Source of the DNA: Wolbachia endosymbiont of Cylisticus convexus
GTDB taxonomy: Bacteria > Pseudomonadota > Alphaproteobacteria > Rickettsiales > Anaplasmataceae
DNA length: 36,540 bases
Reading direction: 5' to 3'
Assembly (NCBI RefSeq): GCF_003344345.1
Contig: NZ_QPIP01000004.1
Coordinates: 1 to 36,540 of the forward strand
The notes under the pieces were generated by a model. That model made no database searches. It was not told the DNA's origin and worked only from the letters and a program-made list of their open reading frames with translations. Below, one piece after another: positions 1 to 9,922 of this stretch. How positions within the stretch are numbered: the stretch's first letter is position 1; each line of letters starts with the position of its first letter. A program made the translations under genes and the position numbers.

Positions 1-190
1 TAGTTCCTGCTGAAGCTTCAGAAAAATCTACTCCTTCAAAATGATGATTTTGCTTCAACTGTAGCTAATCCAATGTCTATTTAATAAAAAAATGTGAGGC
101 TCTTTTGTACTCCATTCTTCTGAAATTTTCAATAAAAAACCGTATTGAAAAATAATTATAGATTTAGTATATATTATAAAAAGTTGATTT
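1..190. other. window edge, possible end of a neighbouring gene
   Basis: No complete gene is visible here. One plus frame stays open from the edge to a TGA at 42-44. On the minus strand a frame is open from about 58 to the left edge and could be the first residues of a gene with a TTG start. Neither has a clear ribosome binding site and I cannot choose between them. Bases 60-190 are A+T-rich spacer downstream of comF. Confidence 0.3.
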
Positions 191-895
191 TCAAACTGTT
201 CTTGCAAGCGATAGCACTCTCACTTCTCTTGCACCAAAGTTTAAAATTTCCTGAGAGCAAGACCTTACAGTTGCTCCGGTTGTTACCACATCATCAACCA
301 GTATCACAATTTTATTTTCGATAGTTTCTTTGTTGCTTATTTTAAAAGCCTTTTTTAAATTTTTTTCACGCTGTTTAAGTGAAAGACCAGCTTGAGGAGT
401 GGTATGGCGAAGACGTTTTATTGCAAATGGCGTATAGGATAAATTGGACAACTTACTCAACTCTTTTGCAAGCAATGCTGCTTGATTATATTTACGTTTA
501 AACAAGCGCATTTTATGTAACGGTATAGGAATTATGACCTCTGCGTTCTGAAACGTATCCTGATTAGCTTGGTGTATCCACTTTGCATAGATTTTTACGT
601 AATTCAAATTATCAAAAAATTTGAAATTCATAATCATGTTTTTACTATGTTGATCATAAGCAAAAACTGATCTTAATACTTTAAACGGTGGAGGATTGAT
701 GATGCACTTACCACACGTATGAATATTGTCTGAGATTACTACGCCACAAACATTGCAGTAATGCTTAGTTAAAAAATTGATTTTTTTATTGCATTCACTG
801 CATAAATCATAACTTTTATCAATTATACATTCACAACTTACGCATACGTTTGGAAATATGAGATCTGTAGCTTTTTTTAGTAAGAGAAGATTCAT
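191..895 (-). CDS. comF: ComF family phosphoribosyltransferase-like protein
   Basis: A 234-residue protein of the ComF/GntX family. Family members combine an N-terminal zinc-ribbon-like region with a C-terminal type I phosphoribosyltransferase fold; in naturally competent bacteria ComF takes part in uptake or processing of transforming DNA, while its role in an endosymbiont is unknown. The first 65 residues hold four cysteine pairs (CVSC, CSEC, CNVC, CGKC). The PRPP-binding loop ILVDDVVTTGATV lies near residue 200. Length is normal for the family. It reads in the same direction as uvrA, with a gap of about 60 bases. The ATG at 895 is the only sensible start. The family call is secure; a present-day competence role is not. 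Confidence 0.88.
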   Translation of the reverse strand: MNLLLLKKATDLIFPNVCVSCECIIDKSYDLCSECNKKINFLTKHYCNVCGVVISDNIHTCGKCIINPPPFKVLRSVFAYDQHSKNMIMNFKFFDNLNYVKIYAKWIHQANQDTFQNAEVIIPIPLHKMRLFKRKYNQAALLAKELSKLSNLSYTPFAIKRLRHTTPQAGLSLKQREKNLKKAFKISNKETIENKIVILVDDVVTTGATVRSCSQEILNFGAREVRVLSLARTV

Positions 896-954
896 GAATT
901 AAATATATTAGGTGTAATATATACTTTTTAAAATATGCCTCTACAAACCATAAC

Positions 955-3777
955 CTAGTGATTAAGAGATACTTGATCTAATAAATACGTTTTAAGATAC
1001 TTGCCTGTAACGCTTTCTGGAGTCTGTGCAACTTTTTCTGGAGTTCCTACAGCAACTACCTTTCCACCCTTTACTCCACCCTCTGGACCAATATCTATTA
1101 TATAATCAGCAGTTTTTATAACATGTAAATTGTGCTCAATAACTATAACAGTGTTTCCTAAATCAACTAACCTATGGAGTATTTTCAGTAAATTATTTAC
1201 ATCTTCAAAATGTAACCCAGTTGTTGGCTCATCAAGAATATACAATGTTCTTCCGGTAAATCGCTTTGATAGTTCCTTAGACAGCTTTATTCGTTGTGCT
1301 TCACCCCCAGATAAAGTTGTTGACGACTGTCCAAGCGTTATATAGCCAAGCCCCACTTCCTGTAAAGAAATCAACTTTTCCTTTATCATTGGAAGATTTT
1401 CAAAAAAGTCACATGCTTGATCTATTGTCATATCAAGCACATCAGAGATTGATTTTCCCTTGTAAGTAACTTCCAATGTTTCCCGGTTATATCTCTGTCC
1501 TTTACACTGTTCACATTTCACATAAACATCCGGTAGGAAATGCATCTCGATCTTTAAATGCCCATCACCTTTACAAGCTTCACATCTTCCTCCCTTGGTA
1601 TTAAATGAAAATCGGCCTACATTATATCCCCTAGCTTTCGATTCTGGAAGACCTGCAAACCAATTTCTGATGTGAGTAAACATACCAACATATGTTGCTG
1701 GATTTGATGCTGGGGTCCTACCAATTGGCGATTGATCAACTTCTATAATTTTATCTATGTACTCAAGGCCTTCTATTTTGTCGCATTGACCATGCTTTAC
1801 AGATGAATGATTTATCTTGTGTGCTGAGTATTTATATAGTGTTTCTATCACTAAACTTGATTTTCCTCCTCCTGATATTCCAGTAACACAAATAAAATTC
1901 CTTATAGGAAATTCAACATTTATACTTTTTAAGTTGTTCTCACACGCGTTAACTACCTTTATGAACTGAGTTGCTTGTTTTCTTCTTTCTGGAATTAAGA
2001 TTTCTTTCTTTCCGCTCAAATATTGCCCTGTTATGCTTTCTAAGCTTTCTTGTACCTGATCTGGTGTTCCTTCTGCAATGATTTTTCCTCCGTTTACACC
2101 AGCTCCAGGGCCAATATCAATCACATAATCAGCAGCCATTATTGTGTCTTCATCATGCTCAACAACAATCACAGTATTACCCATGTCTCTCAAATTTTTA
2201 AGCGTGGCAATTAATCGATCATTATCACATTGATGAAGGCCAATTGAGGGCTCATCAAGTATGTATAGCACCCCTGTTAAACCAGAGCCAATTTGCGAAG
2301 CAAGCCTGATCCTCTGGCTTTCACCGCCAGAGAGAGTGCTAGATTCACGATCAAGCGTAAGGTAATCTAGCCCTACATTCTTTAAAAATGTCAATCTCTT
2401 GATTATTTCATTTGATATTTTATCTGAGATTTGCTTCTGTTGTTCTGTAAGCTTGTCTGACAAATTTCCAAACCACTTAAGGGATTCATCGATGCTGAGC
2501 CCTGATATTTCACCTATATGTTTTTCGTCAATTTTCACTGTAAGTGCTTCTTTCCTTAATCTATAGCCAGCACATTCCTTGCAGTGAGCGATAGAGCAAT
2601 ACCGCTCAATAAGTGCTGCATCATAATCCATCTGGCGTTCTAGGATACTGACCAAGCCTTGAAATTTCATTTCTCTAGAGCCAAAGAGTATCAAATCCTT
2701 CACTTTTTGGTCTATATTCTTCCACGGAATATCAAGGCTAAATTTGCAATTTTCAGCCAGTGATAGAATTGCATTTTTTAGCAATCCATAATTTGCATGC
2801 ACTTGACGGAACATTGATCCAATTGGCTTTAAAGCACCCTCAGATATCGAGAGCGTTTCATCTGGCACTATCAGTTTTGCATCAACACTTAATTTCTTAC
2901 CCAGTCCGTTACATGAACCGCATGCACCGTAGGGGCTGTTAAAAGAAAATAATCTTGGCTCTACTTCCTCAAGAGTGAAGCCAGACTCAGGGCATGCAAA
3001 ATTCTCTGAGAAAGTTAAAGTTTGACCATTTTTATACTCGGAATTATGGTTATCAGGTAAGTTCACTATTTCTGCATATATTAAGCCATGGCCAAGTCTC
3101 AATGCTGATTCTATACTGCTTGGTAGTCGATTTCCTATATCACCTGATATGGATACTCTATCTGCAACTACGAAAATATCGTGCTTCTTGTTTTTATCGA
3201 GTTTAGGCAAATCATCTATATTGTATATTTCACCATCTATTTTTAATCTCACGTAACCCTGTTTTTTAATTTCCAATATCTCTTTGAAGTGCTCTCCCTT
3301 TCTGCCACGTACAATAGGAGCAAGTATATATATTTTAGTTTCTAAAGGTAATGCTGTAATAGTATCTACAATTTGAGATACAGTCTGTTTCGTTATTGGC
3401 AACCCAGTTACAGGTGAATAAGGCATTCCCACTCGTGCATATATCAAGCGTAGATAGTCGTAAATTTCAGTAACGGTTCCGACAGTTGATCTTGGATTTT
3501 TTGAGATTGATTTTTGGTTGATTGATATTGCAGGAGAGAGGCCTGTGATTAATTCAACATCAGGTTTATCTTGAATGTTGAGAAATTGACGCGCATAAGA
3601 CGATAGACTTTCAACGTATCGGCGTTGGCCTTCTGCATAAATCGTATCGAATGCAAGGCTGGATTTACCAGAACCACTTAGTCCAGTTATAACAACTAAC
3701 TTATTTTTCGGTATATTGATATCTATACTCTGGAGATTATGTTCTCTTGCACCTTTAACTCTGATAAAATCGTCCAT
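955..3777 (-). CDS. uvrA: UvrABC excinuclease subunit A
   Basis: A 940-residue damage-recognition ATPase of nucleotide excision repair, which loads UvrB at lesions. Two ABC-type ATPase halves are visible: Walker [10 protein letters not shown] near residue 33 and GISGGGKSS near 640, with signatures [15 protein letters not shown] and [13 protein letters not shown], each followed by ILDEP. The second zinc module is complete (CEAC and CEQC). The first has CPES instead of CPxC on one side, then CGSC; I recall this Cys-to-Ser change as common in alphaproteobacterial UvrA, so it is not read as damage. Length matches the family. uvrB and uvrC are not in the window. Confidence 0.97.
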   Translation of the reverse strand: MDDFIRVKGAREHNLQSIDINIPKNKLVVITGLSGSGKSSLAFDTIYAEGQRRYVESLSSYARQFLNIQDKPDVELITGLSPAISINQKSISKNPRSTVGTVTEIYDYLRLIYARVGMPYSPVTGLPITKQTVSQIVDTITALPLETKIYILAPIVRGRKGEHFKEILEIKKQGYVRLKIDGEIYNIDDLPKLDKNKKHDIFVVADRVSISGDIGNRLPSSIESALRLGHGLIYAEIVNLPDNHNSEYKNGQTLTFSENFACPESGFTLEEVEPRLFSFNSPYGACGSCNGLGKKLSVDAKLIVPDETLSISEGALKPIGSMFRQVHANYGLLKNAILSLAENCKFSLDIPWKNIDQKVKDLILFGSREMKFQGLVSILERQMDYDAALIERYCSIAHCKECAGYRLRKEALTVKIDEKHIGEISGLSIDESLKWFGNLSDKLTEQQKQISDKISNEIIKRLTFLKNVGLDYLTLDRESSTLSGGESQRIRLASQIGSGLTGVLYILDEPSIGLHQCDNDRLIATLKNLRDMGNTVIVVEHDEDTIMAADYVIDIGPGAGVNGGKIIAEGTPDQVQESLESITGQYLSGKKEILIPERRKQATQFIKVVNACENNLKSINVEFPIRNFICVTGISGGGKSSLVIETLYKYSAHKINHSSVKHGQCDKIEGLEYIDKIIEVDQSPIGRTPASNPATYVGMFTHIRNWFAGLPESKARGYNVGRFSFNTKGGRCEACKGDGHLKIEMHFLPDVYVKCEQCKGQRYNRETLEVTYKGKSISDVLDMTIDQACDFFENLPMIKEKLISLQEVGLGYITLGQSSTTLSGGEAQRIKLSKELSKRFTGRTLYILDEPTTGLHFEDVNNLLKILHRLVDLGNTVIVIEHNLHVIKTADYIIDIGPEGGVKGGKVVAVGTPEKVAQTPESVTGKYLKTYLLDQVSLNH

Positions 3778-4055
3778 ACGTCATGTACCTTTGACCATTA
3801 CAGCCTCAAAATACATAAACTTACAACAACTTTCTACTAATTTTTTTAACTATTACAGAAAACGAGGTAGCACAACTAGTGCAAACCATTTTACCATCTG
3901 ATCTACAACTATATAAACATCTGTTTCTGCTAAGGTAACTAGTGCAACAAACCAATGTTGGGAAACAGAAATTTTATTTTATACAAAATATAGAATTTCG
4001 ATAAATTTAACTTTTTTATGAGATTATGCAGCAATAAATTTGAGAAGGAAAGGTT
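3778..4055. other. divergent intergenic region uvrA / ankyrin gene
   Basis: A 278-base A+T-rich spacer between two genes read outwards, so it should hold both promoters. An 11-base direct repeat AACTAGTGCAA occurs at 3874-3884 and 3937-3947. A 7-base inverted repeat CTGTTTC / GAAACAG lies at 3921-3927 and 3962-3968. No convincing promoter hexamers stand out above the base composition. A good ribosome binding site (AAGGAAAGG) lies just before the plus-strand ATG at 4056. Confidence 0.45.
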
Positions 4056-5540
4056 ATGGCAATAGAGAAGGAGAAGTTTTTTGAAATAATAAATGAGGTA
4101 GGTGAGAGTAAAGGTTTGGATCAGGATAATTTGCTTGAAAGAATAAAGAATGAGTTAAAAGGAAAAGATGTAGGAGAGTACAACAAGTTTAGTAAAAATT
4201 TTAGTAAAGAACATCCATTCAGTATAAAAATTTCAGAAGAAACTGCAGAAAATTGGACATTATTACATCTTGCTACAGCATGTAACCTGTTGATAGTGAA
4301 ACTTCTACTGAAAAAGAAAGTAAGTGTTAGCACTCGAGTAAAAAATAGTTCTAAAAATGATGGGCCAACTGCTTTGCATATAGCTGCTTCTTATGGGTGT
4401 GAAAACATAGTAAAGCAACTACTAAGTGATGATCGAGTGAATCCTTTATTAAAAAGCGAAGGTAAGACTCCAAGGAAGGTGGTTGGTAATACAGAAAATA
4501 AGGAAGCTATAGTAAAAATGTTAGAGGAAGCAGAAAAAGATCATTTGCGGAAGAAAATAAAGGATCTTCACATAAAGGTTGAAGAGAGAAGTTGCTACCA
4601 TTTATCTCAGAATGATCATATGACTCAGTCGAGCTCAGCTGTGAATGGTAATAATGCAACTACTGCATTAGGAAATGGTAAAGGAAAATCAGTACCGATA
4701 GAAGTACAAATGCTGAATGAAAGTAAGAAAGAGAATAATGACAATGTTCAGAGTGAACAAATTGCTTCTAATTCGATTACTGGTGAAAGTAATAACAGTA
4801 TAGTAAGTGAGCAATACTTACGTGTTAGCGTTAAGAGTATGGTAGAAAAAATTGAATCACCGCAAAGAAGAAGTGTTACATGTAGTGGTAAACAGACTCC
4901 TACTGGTGAAAGTGTTAGTAGTGACGACAGCGGTCTAGAACTTGAGACTACATTTGATACTTCTTCCTGCTCCGAAATAAATCACAACGGGGTAGGTAAT
5001 GAAGTTGATAACCAAATTTTAGAAAGTTTACCATATCAAATTCAGTTGCGAAATAGTCGAACCCGGGAATTAGAAAGGTCAGATAAGGAATTAAAATTGA
5101 ACTGGGACAGTAAGGCAGAAAAAGAGCTGGCAGAATTAAAGAGTTACGCAGCTGGACATAAGACTAAGTTGGAAGCACTTAGTAAACTCAGTGAAGAAAA
5201 TCAATCACTAAAGCAAAAAATAAAAAATCTGGAAAACGAGAATACAACACTTAATAGTGAATTAGAAAAAATAAAAACTAAAATAGATGAAATGCTACTA
5301 GAAAAAACAGAAAAAAGACAACTCTTCTCAAAAGTTATCTATGTGAGTCTTGTAGCTATGTTAGTAGTAGGTACTACCCTTAGTATTGCTTCTGGCTTAT
5401 CTGTTCTATTAATAATTGCAATCTCTGTGACGTCTGCGTTGGTAGCTGGTGGCGTTACATATGCAATAATAAAACCTGCTACTGAATTGACTGAATTGAA
5501 AAAAGAAGAGCCATTCAACAACATAGTTTGTAAAACTTAA
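4056..5540 (+). CDS. ankyrin-repeat, coiled-coil, membrane-anchored protein (candidate effector)
   Basis: A 494-residue protein with no enzyme domain that I recognise. Residues about 65-160 hold two to three ankyrin repeats (WTLLHLATACN, TALHIAASYG). A Ser/Asn-rich low-complexity linker covers about 190-330. A long heptad-like coiled coil (KLSEENQSLKQKIKNLENEN) covers about 335-425. Two adjacent hydrophobic segments at about 428-475 form a probable membrane hairpin, followed by a short polar tail. There is no N-terminal signal peptide. Ankyrin proteins are numerous in Wolbachia and some in this family of bacteria are secreted to the host; an effector or inner-membrane scaffold role here is inference. 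The ATG at 4056 has a strong AAGGAAAGG site upstream. Confidence 0.85.
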   Translation: MAIEKEKFFEIINEVGESKGLDQDNLLERIKNELKGKDVGEYNKFSKNFSKEHPFSIKISEETAENWTLLHLATACNLLIVKLLLKKKVSVSTRVKNSSKNDGPTALHIAASYGCENIVKQLLSDDRVNPLLKSEGKTPRKVVGNTENKEAIVKMLEEAEKDHLRKKIKDLHIKVEERSCYHLSQNDHMTQSSSAVNGNNATTALGNGKGKSVPIEVQMLNESKKENNDNVQSEQIASNSITGESNNSIVSEQYLRVSVKSMVEKIESPQRRSVTCSGKQTPTGESVSSDDSGLELETTFDTSSCSEINHNGVGNEVDNQILESLPYQIQLRNSRTRELERSDKELKLNWDSKAEKELAELKSYAAGHKTKLEALSKLSEENQSLKQKIKNLENENTTLNSELEKIKTKIDEMLLEKTEKRQLFSKVIYVSLVAMLVVGTTLSIASGLSVLLIIAISVTSALVAGGVTYAIIKPATELTELKKEEPFNNIVCKT

Positions 5541-5600
5541 CTTGTGCGCTTCCTGGTAATTTTGATATAGTTATTTCAGTTGAAATCTACAGGTTTACAA

Positions 5601-6599
5601 ATGGCAAGCTTAAGTGTAAGAGAAGCGTTATGCATAGCAATCAGAGAAGAAATGCAAAATGACCCTGATGTATTTATCATGGGTGAAGAAGTTGCAGAGT
5701 ATGATGGTGCTTATAAAGTAACAAAAGAATTACTGAAAGAGTTCGGAGAAAACAGGGTAGTTGATACACCCATTACTGAACATGGATTTGCTGGCCTTGC
5801 TGTTGGAGCAGCATTTGCTGGACTTAGGCCAATAGTCGAGTTTATGACTTTTAATTTTTCTATGCAAGCTATCGACCAAATTGTGAATTCCGCAGCAAAA
5901 ACAAATTATATGTCAGGCGGACAACTTGGATGCCCTATAGTATTTCGTGGACCAAATGGTGCTGCAGCAAGAGTTGCAGCACAACACTCTCAGTGCTTTG
6001 CATCTTGGTATTCGCATGTTCCAGGGTTGAAAGTAATAGCACCTTATTTTGCCTCTGATTGCAGAGGTCTGCTTAAAGCTGCAATTCGTGATCCAAATCC
6101 AGTAATATTTCTAGAAAACGAAATAGCTTATGGGCATGAGCATGAGGTTTCTGATTCTGAGCTATCAAATAAAGATTATCTACTTGAGATAGGCAAAGCT
6201 GCTATTATACGGGAAGGAAAGGATGTAACTATCACTGCTTTCTCATTGAAGTTAATGGATGCGTTAGATGCAGCAGATTTACTCTCTGATAAAGGCATAG
6301 AAGCGGAAGTTATTGACCTCAGAACCTTAAGACCACTTGACACTGAAGCCGTTATTAACTCTATTAAGAAAACTAATAGATTAGTTAGCGTGGAAGAGGG
6401 TTGGCCATTTGCAGGAGTAGGAGCAGAGCTGTCAGCCGTTGTTATGGAACAAGGATTTGACTACCTTGATGCTCCAGTTGTACGCGTAACCGGCAAGGAT
6501 GTTCCCTTACCTTATGCTGCAAATTTAGAAAAGAAAGCGTTACCACAAGTGGAAGATATAATTGAAGCTGTGCACCAAGTCTGCTTTAGAAAGAAATAG
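5601..6599 (+). CDS. pdhB: pyruvate dehydrogenase E1 component, beta subunit
   Basis: The 332-residue beta subunit of the thiamine-diphosphate-dependent E1 enzyme, which pairs with PdhA to decarboxylate pyruvate and pass the acetyl group to lipoyl-E2. Typical segments: [19 protein letters not shown] near residue 25, [20 protein letters not shown] near 55, [17 protein letters not shown] near 115, and the C-terminal [18 protein letters not shown] 21 bases upstream (5580) is in frame, but the ATG at 5601 is preferred: an AGG lies 8 bases before it and [10 protein letters not shown] is the usual family N-terminus. pdhA is not adjacent, so the E1 genes are split, as in other Anaplasmataceae (from memory). 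Confidence 0.95.
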   Translation: MASLSVREALCIAIREEMQNDPDVFIMGEEVAEYDGAYKVTKELLKEFGENRVVDTPITEHGFAGLAVGAAFAGLRPIVEFMTFNFSMQAIDQIVNSAAKTNYMSGGQLGCPIVFRGPNGAAARVAAQHSQCFASWYSHVPGLKVIAPYFASDCRGLLKAAIRDPNPVIFLENEIAYGHEHEVSDSELSNKDYLLEIGKAAIIREGKDVTITAFSLKLMDALDAADLLSDKGIEAEVIDLRTLRPLDTEAVINSIKKTNRLVSVEEGWPFAGVGAELSAVVMEQGFDYLDAPVVRVTGKDVPLPYAANLEKKALPQVEDIIEAVHQVCFRKK

Positions 6600-6604
6600 C
6601 CCTA

Positions 6605-6958
6605 TTAACTCTTTTTTTTATCTCCTGTTCCACACTCTTCCATAAAAGAGGCATTTGTAGAGTTTATACCACCCATTACTTTTATGACAATAGTTTTAGC
6701 ACCAAAAAACACAGCGCAAAATACACCGAGCGCGAAAAGAGCAGGCCATGGCATTCTACCAAATATTGCAAGTAAAGCTGCGCCTATTATCACTACGGTC
6801 ATAAGTGGCCCACCTATTCCCCAAACGTAGCCAATAATATTACATATTACTTGAGCAGTTGTATCAGCATTGGTGTCAGCAGCACTCCCAACATGAGAAA
6901 AAGAAACAAATAATACTATAAGAAAAATATTGAAAATTCTCTTGATTGTAGGGTTCAT
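6605..6958 (-). CDS. virB2: TrbC/VirB2-family pilin-like protein
   Basis: A 117-residue protein with a signal peptide: a positive start, a hydrophobic core at about 9-25, and probable cleavage after SHVGSA. Two hydrophobic helices follow (about 37-68 and 73-98), with a short basic-to-polar loop GRMPWP between them. This two-helix layout is that of VirB2/TrbC major pilins of type IV secretion systems; Rickettsiales encode an rvh system, often with several virB2 copies. Two cysteines (ICNIIG, EECGTG) are present in the mature part. No other vir gene is nearby, so this is an isolated copy. The gene converges with pdhB, 5 bases apart. The subunit role is inferred from topology and motif similarity. 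Confidence 0.7.
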   Translation of the reverse strand: MNPTIKRIFNIFLIVLFVSFSHVGSAADTNADTTAQVICNIIGYVWGIGGPLMTVVIIGAALLAIFGRMPWPALFALGVFCAVFFGAKTIVIKVMGGINSTNASFMEECGTGDKKKS

Positions 6959-7271
6959 CCCTATACCTTAAGTGTAAATATTGTAATTATATCTAAAATA
7001 GTATAATTTTCAGTAAAACTAGCATAAAGATTGAATAACAAACGATGCAGCAAAAAGTAGTTGATGCACAAACATTGTGATTTATACAATATTGCATAGC
7101 AAATGACATCTATTGGCTGGGAATCATTGTCAATTACTTGAGACAATGCCTTACTCCTTGAAGATACAAGCTTATTTCGACTTTCGCAAAAGAGCAATAA
7201 CACCTATGAGTAAAATTTCACATTACCACTTTTATGTGTTATAATAAGCCTAATTTATAAAGAAAATAAAA
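6959..7271. other. divergent promoter region virB2-like / lepB
   Basis: About 310 bases between two outward-reading genes. A minus-strand open frame of 80 codons (6961-7203) has no recognisable protein signature and no start signal, and I do not call it. The right end carries the lepB promoter listed separately. On the minus strand a TATACT at about 7002-7007 could be the -10 box of the pilin gene. No RNA gene was recognised. Confidence 0.4.
7216..7245 (+). promoter_or_regulatory. probable sigma-70 promoter of lepB
   Basis: TTTCAC (7216-7221) and TATAAT (7240-7245), separated by 18 bases, lie 26 bases before the TTG start of lepB. The -10 box is a perfect consensus and the -35 box is weak. 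In an A+T-rich genome such matches arise by chance, but position and spacing fit. Confidence 0.45.
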
Positions 7272-8018
7272 TTGAAAAAGTTGAGAGAGAACCGGATAGT
7301 AAGAACGAGAAAGTTTTTATCTTCACTATCTTTTTTGCTACTAATTGCGCTATCAATACGCAGTTTTTTATTTGAGCCATTCCATATCCCTTCTGGTTCA
7401 ATGAAAAGCACACTACTTGAAGGAGATTACATTTTTACTAGTAAATATTCATACGGTTACAGTAAACACTCTTTTCCATTTTCTCCCAACATCTTTAGCA
7501 GCAGAATCTTTTATACCCCTCCAGAGTGTGGTGACATAATAGTTTTCAAACCTACAAGAAACAACAGCATTAGATTTGTTAAGCGGGTAATAGGAATACC
7601 GGGCGATAAAGTGCAAATGATAGAGGGAGAATTGTACCTAAATGATCAAAAAGTAGAGTGGAAGCAAATTGAAAGTTTTTTTGATTATGAGTCAAAGCGT
7701 AGCATACCAAGATACATAGAAACGCTTCCGAGTGGCAAGGAACATGAGATTTTAATAGACAATGCATCCAATAAGCTATCACATAACACTCCAGTTTATT
7801 ATGTACCTGATGATCAATTTTTTGTTATGGGAGACAATAGAAATAATTCTTTTGATAGTAGGTTTCCTGAAATTGGGTTCATACCAGCGGAAAATATAAT
7901 TGGACGCGTGAACATGGTTGGTTTATCGTTTAAATTAGGCAAAGTTGATTGGTTGCCATTTAATTTTAGGTTACCTATTGCTCTGAGATTTGACAGGGTA
8001 CTGCACAAAATTGTGTAA
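7272..8018 (+). CDS. lepB: signal peptidase I
   Basis: A 248-residue inner-membrane serine/lysine protease (S26 family) that removes signal peptides from exported proteins. A single N-terminal membrane segment covers about 15-35. The nucleophile Ser43 lies in PSGSMKSTL, and the general base Lys104 in RFVKRVIGIPGDKV. The conserved VMGDNRNNSFDSR box lies near residue 190, followed by IIGRV. The start is TTG at 7272; no ATG upstream is in frame and only a poor purine stretch precedes it. Its stop is 14 bases from the hscA stop (convergent). Putative clients nearby include the pilin-like protein. All catalytic elements are present. Confidence 0.95.
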   Translation: MKKLRENRIVRTRKFLSSLSFLLLIALSIRSFLFEPFHIPSGSMKSTLLEGDYIFTSKYSYGYSKHSFPFSPNIFSSRIFYTPPECGDIIVFKPTRNNSIRFVKRVIGIPGDKVQMIEGELYLNDQKVEWKQIESFFDYESKRSIPRYIETLPSGKEHEILIDNASNKLSHNTPVYYVPDDQFFVMGDNRNNSFDSRFPEIGFIPAENIIGRVNMVGLSFKLGKVDWLPFNFRLPIALRFDRVLHKIV

Positions 8019-8032
8019 ACTCTATCTGTCTA

Positions 8033-9922
8033 CTAATTCGCAAATTCTAAAGCAAAATTTTCTAACTCAGCGATAGCATTATTAATGTTGTCTAAGTCAT
8101 TTCCCTGTAAAGCGTCTTTTGCGTTCTGTAATAAAATTTTCAACTTTTGGTCAGTGGAAACATTTTCAACTAGATGTATGAGCTTGTTACCATTAATTTT
8201 AGCCTCTGCAAGGGAACGAGCCTTCATGTCTTCATCAAAGTTGTTTACTGACTGGCTGACCATATCCTGAATATCTTCTTCACTTAAGCCAGAGCTTGAC
8301 TTTATTTCAACTGTTTGCTCAATTTGAGTAGTTTTTTCTCTCGCAGTAACAGTCAATATGCCGTCAATGTTGACTGTAAATTCTATTTCAACTCTTGCTA
8401 AACCTGCAGGTAGCGGCGGTATACCCTTCAGTTTAAACTGTGCTAGAAGTTTGTTATCCTTTATCATCTCACGTTCTCCCTGATAAACGTGAATTTTCAT
8501 TGCTGTTTGTCCGTCAGCGTAAGTTGTAAATTCCCTTTTTTCTGATTTTGGCAGTGGCGTATTTCTTGGTATGATTTTTTCAACTATGTCTCCCATAGTT
8601 TCTACACCAAGTGATAAAGGCAAAACATCAAGGAGAACACTCCTATTTTTTGAGTTTGAAGTTAAATAATGAGCCTGAAGAGCTGCTCCAATAACAACTG
8701 CTTTGTCCGGATCTACGTCATTCAGCACTTTATCTCCAAAGAGCTTAACTAGCGAATTTTGCACTAATGGCACTCTAGTTGCGCCACCAACTAAAATTAT
8801 TCCTTTTATATCATCAATTTTAAGATCTATGTTGCTTATAGTACGAGTGACTATATTGATAGTCTTGTTAACCAAAGGACTGATTGCTTGCTCGAATTCT
8901 TCTTTGGTAATTTTGCACTTAAATAATTCACCATTGATGCTAAATTCAAAAGTGCCAGATGCATTTTCACTTAGGTACTCTTTTACAGCACGTATATTGC
9001 AGATCCCAGTTTTAGTGTATGAATATTGTAATTTGCAGGTAGTTGTATCAGATGGTGTCATTCCAGTGCTTGACACTGGAATCCAGTTCTTATTATATAA
9101 CTTTCTGGCGTGTTCACTTGCAATCAAACTTTCTGGATCCCAGTGTCGGAGCACTGGGATGACACTAGAGCATTTTTTATTTAAACCTACCTTTTCTCTA
9201 TATTTATCAAGCACGATTAAATTCAGCAAATGATCAAAATCATCACCACCAAGCTTAGTATCACCACCAACTGCAAGAACTTGAAACACTCCTTGATGTA
9301 GTTTTAATATTGAAATATCAAATGTTCCGCCACCGAGGTCATAAACTGCATATATGCCGCTGTTATTGTTCTTTTCAATCGAGTAAGAAAGCGCTGCAGC
9401 GGTTGGCTCATTAACAAGACGAAGTACTTCTATGCCAGCTAATTTTGCTGCATATTTGGTTGCGTTACGTGCTGAGTCGTCAAAGCAAGCTGGCACAGTA
9501 ATTACTGCTTTTTTTACTTTCAGCCCCTTAGAATTTTTTACCCTCTCACATAAAGCTTTTAATATCTCAGCAGAAATCTCAACAGGAGTGAGATACTTCT
9601 CCTCTGAACATTTTACCCTAATGACTTTTTCACTTTCGTTATCTACTTCACAAGTGATACCTTCTTCACGCAAATCTTTAATACTTTTACCCATTAAGCG
9701 TTTTATAGAAGAGATAGCATTTTTGCCAACATCATAGCCTACTTTCAGTACATCGTTTTCATATGAAATGACAGAAGGCAGTAATTCATGTCCTTGTTTA
9801 TCTTTAAATATTTCTACATTGCCAGCTTTGTTTACCATGGCAATTAAAGAATTAGTAGTACCGAGGTCTATACCAAAAACTACCTCATTTGAATTTGGTT
9901 CAGAAATTTGAACTAGCTGCAT
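8033..9922 (-). CDS. hscA: HscA, Hsp70-type chaperone of Fe-S assembly, with repeat insertion
   Basis: A 629-residue Hsp70 homologue dedicated to Fe-S cluster transfer: with HscB it binds IscU and releases its cluster. ATPase motifs are present: FGIDLGTTNSLIA near residue 17, AVYDLGGGTFDISIL near 200, and IILVGGATRVPLV near 385; the substrate domain begins near DVLPLSLGVETMGD. Residues about 250-295 have no Hsp70 counterpart and are encoded by a palindromic repeat at 9055-9164. The reading frame stays open through it, in subdomain IIB of the ATPase domain, adding about 40-45 residues. The gene is last in iscU-iscA-hscB-hscA and overlaps the end of hscB by 23 bases. No ferredoxin gene follows. 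Confidence 0.93.
   Translation of the reverse strand: MQLVQISEPNSNEVVFGIDLGTTNSLIAMVNKAGNVEIFKDKQGHELLPSVISYENDVLKVGYDVGKNAISSIKRLMGKSIKDLREEGITCEVDNESEKVIRVKCSEEKYLTPVEISAEILKALCERVKNSKGLKVKKAVITVPACFDDSARNATKYAAKLAGIEVLRLVNEPTAAALSYSIEKNNNSGIYAVYDLGGGTFDISILKLHQGVFQVLAVGGDTKLGGDDFDHLLNLIVLDKYREKVGLNKKCSSVIPVLRHWDPESLIASEHARKLYNKNWIPVSSTGMTPSDTTTCKLQYSYTKTGICNIRAVKEYLSENASGTFEFSINGELFKCKITKEEFEQAISPLVNKTINIVTRTISNIDLKIDDIKGIILVGGATRVPLVQNSLVKLFGDKVLNDVDPDKAVVIGAALQAHYLTSNSKNRSVLLDVLPLSLGVETMGDIVEKIIPRNTPLPKSEKREFTTYADGQTAMKIHVYQGEREMIKDNKLLAQFKLKGIPPLPAGLARVEIEFTVNIDGILTVTAREKTTQIEQTVEIKSSSGLSEEDIQDMVSQSVNNFDEDMKARSLAEAKINGNKLIHLVENVSTDQKLKILLQNAKDALQGNDLDNINNAIAELENFALEFAN
9055..9164. repeat. 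palindromic repeat element inserted in-frame in hscA
   Basis: The left arm (9055-9086) and right arm (9132-9164) are near-perfect inverted copies: GTGTCATTCCAGTGCTTGAC at the left faces GTCGGAGCACTGGGATGACAC, read as its complement, at the right. Each arm also contains a small hairpin (CCAGTG ... CACTGG). Related arms lie at 13875-13896, 21859-21892 and 21972-21993. The element behaves like the Rickettsia palindromic elements, which insert in genes without breaking the frame. I infer that it came from a dispersed Wolbachia repeat family. Confidence 0.85.

Noticed and set aside
2890..3010. UvrA first zinc module with CPES instead of CPxC
   Set aside because: I recall this as the usual alphaproteobacterial form, so it is not treated as loss of function.
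6961..7203. Minus-strand 80-codon frame between the pilin-like gene and lepB
   Set aside because: No ribosome binding site, no recognisable features, and it occupies the promoter region.
8703..9233. Plus-strand open frame of 176 codons opposite hscA
   Set aside because: Antisense shadow of a strongly conserved gene; no domain and no start signal.
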